NCBI GenBank assembly: GCA_958350755.1
Contig: CATWID010000083.1
Span: 1-6,124, forward strand
Source: an uncultured Collinsella sp.
Lineage (GTDB): Bacteria > Actinomycetota > Coriobacteriia > Coriobacteriales > Coriobacteriaceae
Length of the DNA stretch: 6,124 bases
Reading direction: 5' to 3'
Position 1 is the stretch's first letter, and every line of letters starts with the position of its first letter. The notes under the pieces were generated by a model. The model saw only the letters and a list, made by a program, of their open reading frames with translations, had not been told where the DNA came from and did no database searches. This document shows, in pieces, positions 4,623 to 6,124 of the stretch. Position numbers and translations under genes: made by a program.

Positions 4623-6124
4623 CTACTCTTCCGGCTCTTCGGCAGGCTCTTCGGCTGCCGCGTCCTTGCTTGCGCCGGCCGTCTTGCGCTTGCGGTACGC
4701 GAGCACTCCGCCCGCGCCCGCCGCAGCTGCTAGAGCGATGCCTGCGGCCACGGCGTAGCCGGTGGCGTCGGGGGCGTCGGCCCCGGTCTTGGCGTAGGGC
4801 TCCTCGGGCACCTCGGGCGTGTCGGGGTTGTCCACGACGACGCTCTGCTCGGCGGAGTCGATGTCCTCGTGGGTCGCAACGACGTTGCCGGCGGAGTCCA
4901 GGACCTTCTCGAAGACGACGAGCTCGTCTCCCTCGGCCAGGCCCTCGGTGTCGAACTCGAAGGTCACCTCGACGGTGCCGGAGGGCGCCTCTGGCTCGAA
5001 GGGCGTGCGCGCGGTCACCTCGTTGCCGTCCTTGTCGAGGAACGGCTCTCCGGTGCCCTTGTCCATGAGCGTGCCCACGGCGATGTAGGTCTCGCCGGGG
5101 ACGAGGCCCTTGTAGGCCACCGTGTCGACGACCTTTGCCTTGCCGGCCTCGATGACCTGGTCGCCGTCGGCGGCGTCGGCCGCCTGGGTGCCCACCTCGA
5201 CGGCGACGTGGACGGTCTGGCCCTCGTCGGAGAGGTCCGCGTGCGACGCCACCTCGGCGCCGTCCTTGCGAAGGCTCTCGAACACGACCAGGTCGCGGCC
5301 GCCGAGCAGGCTCGCGTCGAAGGACATCTCTACGTCCTGGCTGCCCGTCGAGAGCGCGGGCGCGAACTCGGCCTTGGCCCCCACGGGCTTGCCCGAGGCA
5401 TCGGTCACGGGCTCGCCGGTCGCCTTGTCGACGAGGGTTGCCGAGAGCTCGTATTCCTCGCCGGCCTTCAGCCCCTCGTAGGCCACCGCGTCGACGACCT
5501 TGGCCTCGGCGTCGGCCGAGACGTCCTTGTCGCCGTCCGCCCCGTCCTTTGCTGTGGTGGAGATGCGCGGGCCCTCCTGGTCGTCAAGGCCCATCCACAC
5601 GGCCTTGGCCACCGTCGAGTCGCGCTCGATCCAGAAGCTCCTGGTGATGAGCTCGAGGCCCTCGTTGGCCTCGCAGCGCAGCTCGGTCATGGTGTAGGCG
5701 CCGTACGGCAGTGCCGCCAGCGAGTCGTCGACCGGCGCCGAGGAGCCGTCCTCGCCGAGCGAGAACCAGATGCCGGCCTTCGGGTCCATGTCGGCGGCAG
5801 CAATCGGGCCCTCATGGCCGAGCAGGGCGTCGTTGGCGTTGGTGTCCCTCGAGTGCCTGTTCCAGCTGCTCGCGGTGGACGCGTCGCCGTTGCGGTCCGT
5901 CACCAGCACGTGCGTCTCGCCGGTGGCCGCGTTCTCGATGGCGAACGGGACCATGAGGCCGGCGTTGTCGGTCTCGCTCTTCTTGGAGAGCTCGAGGTCG
6001 TTGCGCACCACCTGGTCGCGGAACTCGAGCGCGGCGCCGTCCGCGGAGGCGCTCACGATCTCGCCGCCGGTGCGGACCTCGAAGGTGCGGGGCTCGCCGT
6101 CGGTCAGTAGGTAGCTCCCGTTCG
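4623..6124 (-). CDS. VaFE repeat-containing surface-anchored protein (N-terminus outside window)
   Basis: The frame is open from the window edge to TAG at 4625-4623, leaving 499 visible residues. Visible residues about 34-170 form a SpaA/prealbumin-like module (DQVVRNDLELSKKSE, then GLMVPFAIENAATGETHV and YGAYTMTELRCEANEG). Two VaFE, or T-Q ester-bond, repeats follow at about 187-306 and 308-430. Each has a Thr near its start, VVD 19-21 residues on, VVFE, and a His eight residues before a Gln (H294/Q302; H418/Q426). The tail has a Pro/Glu linker, YAKTG (443-447), a membrane helix (455-476), RKRK and an acidic end. Such proteins form fibrous adhesins or pilin-like stalks stiffened by internal covalent bonds. 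Sortase attaches them to the wall. The downstream class B sortase may be dedicated. The ligand and true start cannot be seen here. Confidence 0.9.
   Translation of the reverse strand, partial: NGSYLLTDGEPRTFEVRTGGEIVSASADGAALEFRDQVVRNDLELSKKSETDNAGLMVPFAIENAATGETHVLVTDRNGDASTASSWNRHSRDTNANDALLGHEGPIAAADMDPKAGIWFSLGEDGSSAPVDDSLAALPYGAYTMTELRCEANEGLELITRSFWIERDSTVAKAVWMGLDDQEGPRISTTAKDGADGDKDVSADAEAKVVDAVAYEGLKAGEEYELSATLVDKATGEPVTDASGKPVGAKAEFAPALSTGSQDVEMSFDASLLGGRDLVVFESLRKDGAEVASHADLSDEGQTVHVAVEVGTQAADAADGDQVIEAGKAKVVDTVAYKGLVPGETYIAVGTLMDKGTGEPFLDKDGNEVTARTPFEPEAPSGTVEVTFEFDTEGLAEGDELVVFEKVLDSAGNVVATHEDIDSAEQSVVVDNPDTPEVPEEPYAKTGADAPDATGYAVAAGIALAAAAGAGGVLAYRKRKTAGASKDAAAEEPAEEPEE
4833..5201 (-). 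repeat. VaFE / T-Q ester-bond repeat 2
   Basis: About 123 residues from EVGTQAAD to EQSVVV. Thr312, Asp333 (VVDTVAYKGL), Glu405 (VVFEKV), His418 (THEDI) and Gln426 keep the same spacings as repeat 1. The segment between His and Gln is DSAE-type rather than SDEG, so the Asp five residues after His in repeat 1 is replaced by Ser. Confidence 0.75.
5205..5564 (-). repeat. VaFE / T-Q ester-bond repeat 1
   Basis: About 120 residues from ISTTAKDG to DEGQTVHV. Likely bond residues in the visible numbering are Thr190 and Gln302, with Asp211 (VVDAVAYEGL), Glu282 (VVFESL) and His294 (SHADL). The AKVVD-VAY-GL core is shared with repeat 2, also visible as similar DNA near 5475-5515 and 5110-5145. Confidence 0.75.

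Noticed and set aside
4869..6110. A 413-codon open frame on the plus strand, opposite the surface protein gene.
   Set aside because: It is the antisense of a clear VaFE protein in very GC-rich DNA, its product is Val/Leu/Gly/Arg-rich with no motif, and long antisense frames are expected at such GC content.
1..6124. Search for CRISPR arrays, tRNA or rRNA genes, and transposase or integrase genes.
   Set aside because: I saw no regularly spaced repeats, no tRNA-like cloverleaf and no mobile-element enzyme. The accessory nature is judged only from gene content and composition.

Overview
The window looks like an accessory region of a high-GC Gram-positive, most likely a gut Coriobacteriia-type actinobacterium. 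The evidence is a VaFE-type LPXTG-like surface protein, a class B sortase and very GC-rich right-hand genes. Every gene I can support lies on the minus strand, so transcription runs from high to low coordinates. Base composition is a mosaic. A 60-base line I counted in the sortase (4081-4140) is 70% GC, against 47% in the line 1861-1920. The organism assignment is inference.

Right part (3748-6124): a cell-surface unit. A large surface-anchored protein, whose N-terminus lies beyond the window, carries a SpaA-like domain, two VaFE/T-Q ester-bond repeats, a YAKTG sorting signal, a membrane helix and a basic tail. A strong GC hairpin and a class B sortase gene follow. The sortase gene ends overlapping an unannotated-looking 31-codon gene for a single-span membrane peptide, whose near-perfect Shine-Dalgarno lies inside the sortase reading frame. 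A 12-bp perfect hairpin without a U tract closes the unit.

Middle part (about 1840-3667): a two-gene unit of unknown function. The first gene encodes a protein with a degenerate GIY-YIG-like C-terminal domain that keeps GCY, YVG, Glu and Asn but seems to lack the catalytic Arg. The second, 11 nt downstream, encodes a helical protein. It is broken by a -1 frameshift near 2751-2754 and its 3' end runs into low-GC, non-recognisable sequence. I read it as a decaying gene, with a programmed frameshift as the less likely alternative.

Left part (1-1773): an antibiotic-resistance-like pair. An MFS exporter closely resembling macrolide efflux Mef(A) is followed by the first 18 codons of an ABC-F protein whose N-terminus strongly resembles Msr(D). 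This is the mef-msr gene order known from streptococci. Upstream of the exporter are a good sigma-70 promoter, an 11-codon leader ORF with a strong Shine-Dalgarno, a terminator hairpin with a T-run and a competing antiterminator hairpin. That is the classical layout of drug-responsive transcription attenuation, with a leader peptide I do not recognise.
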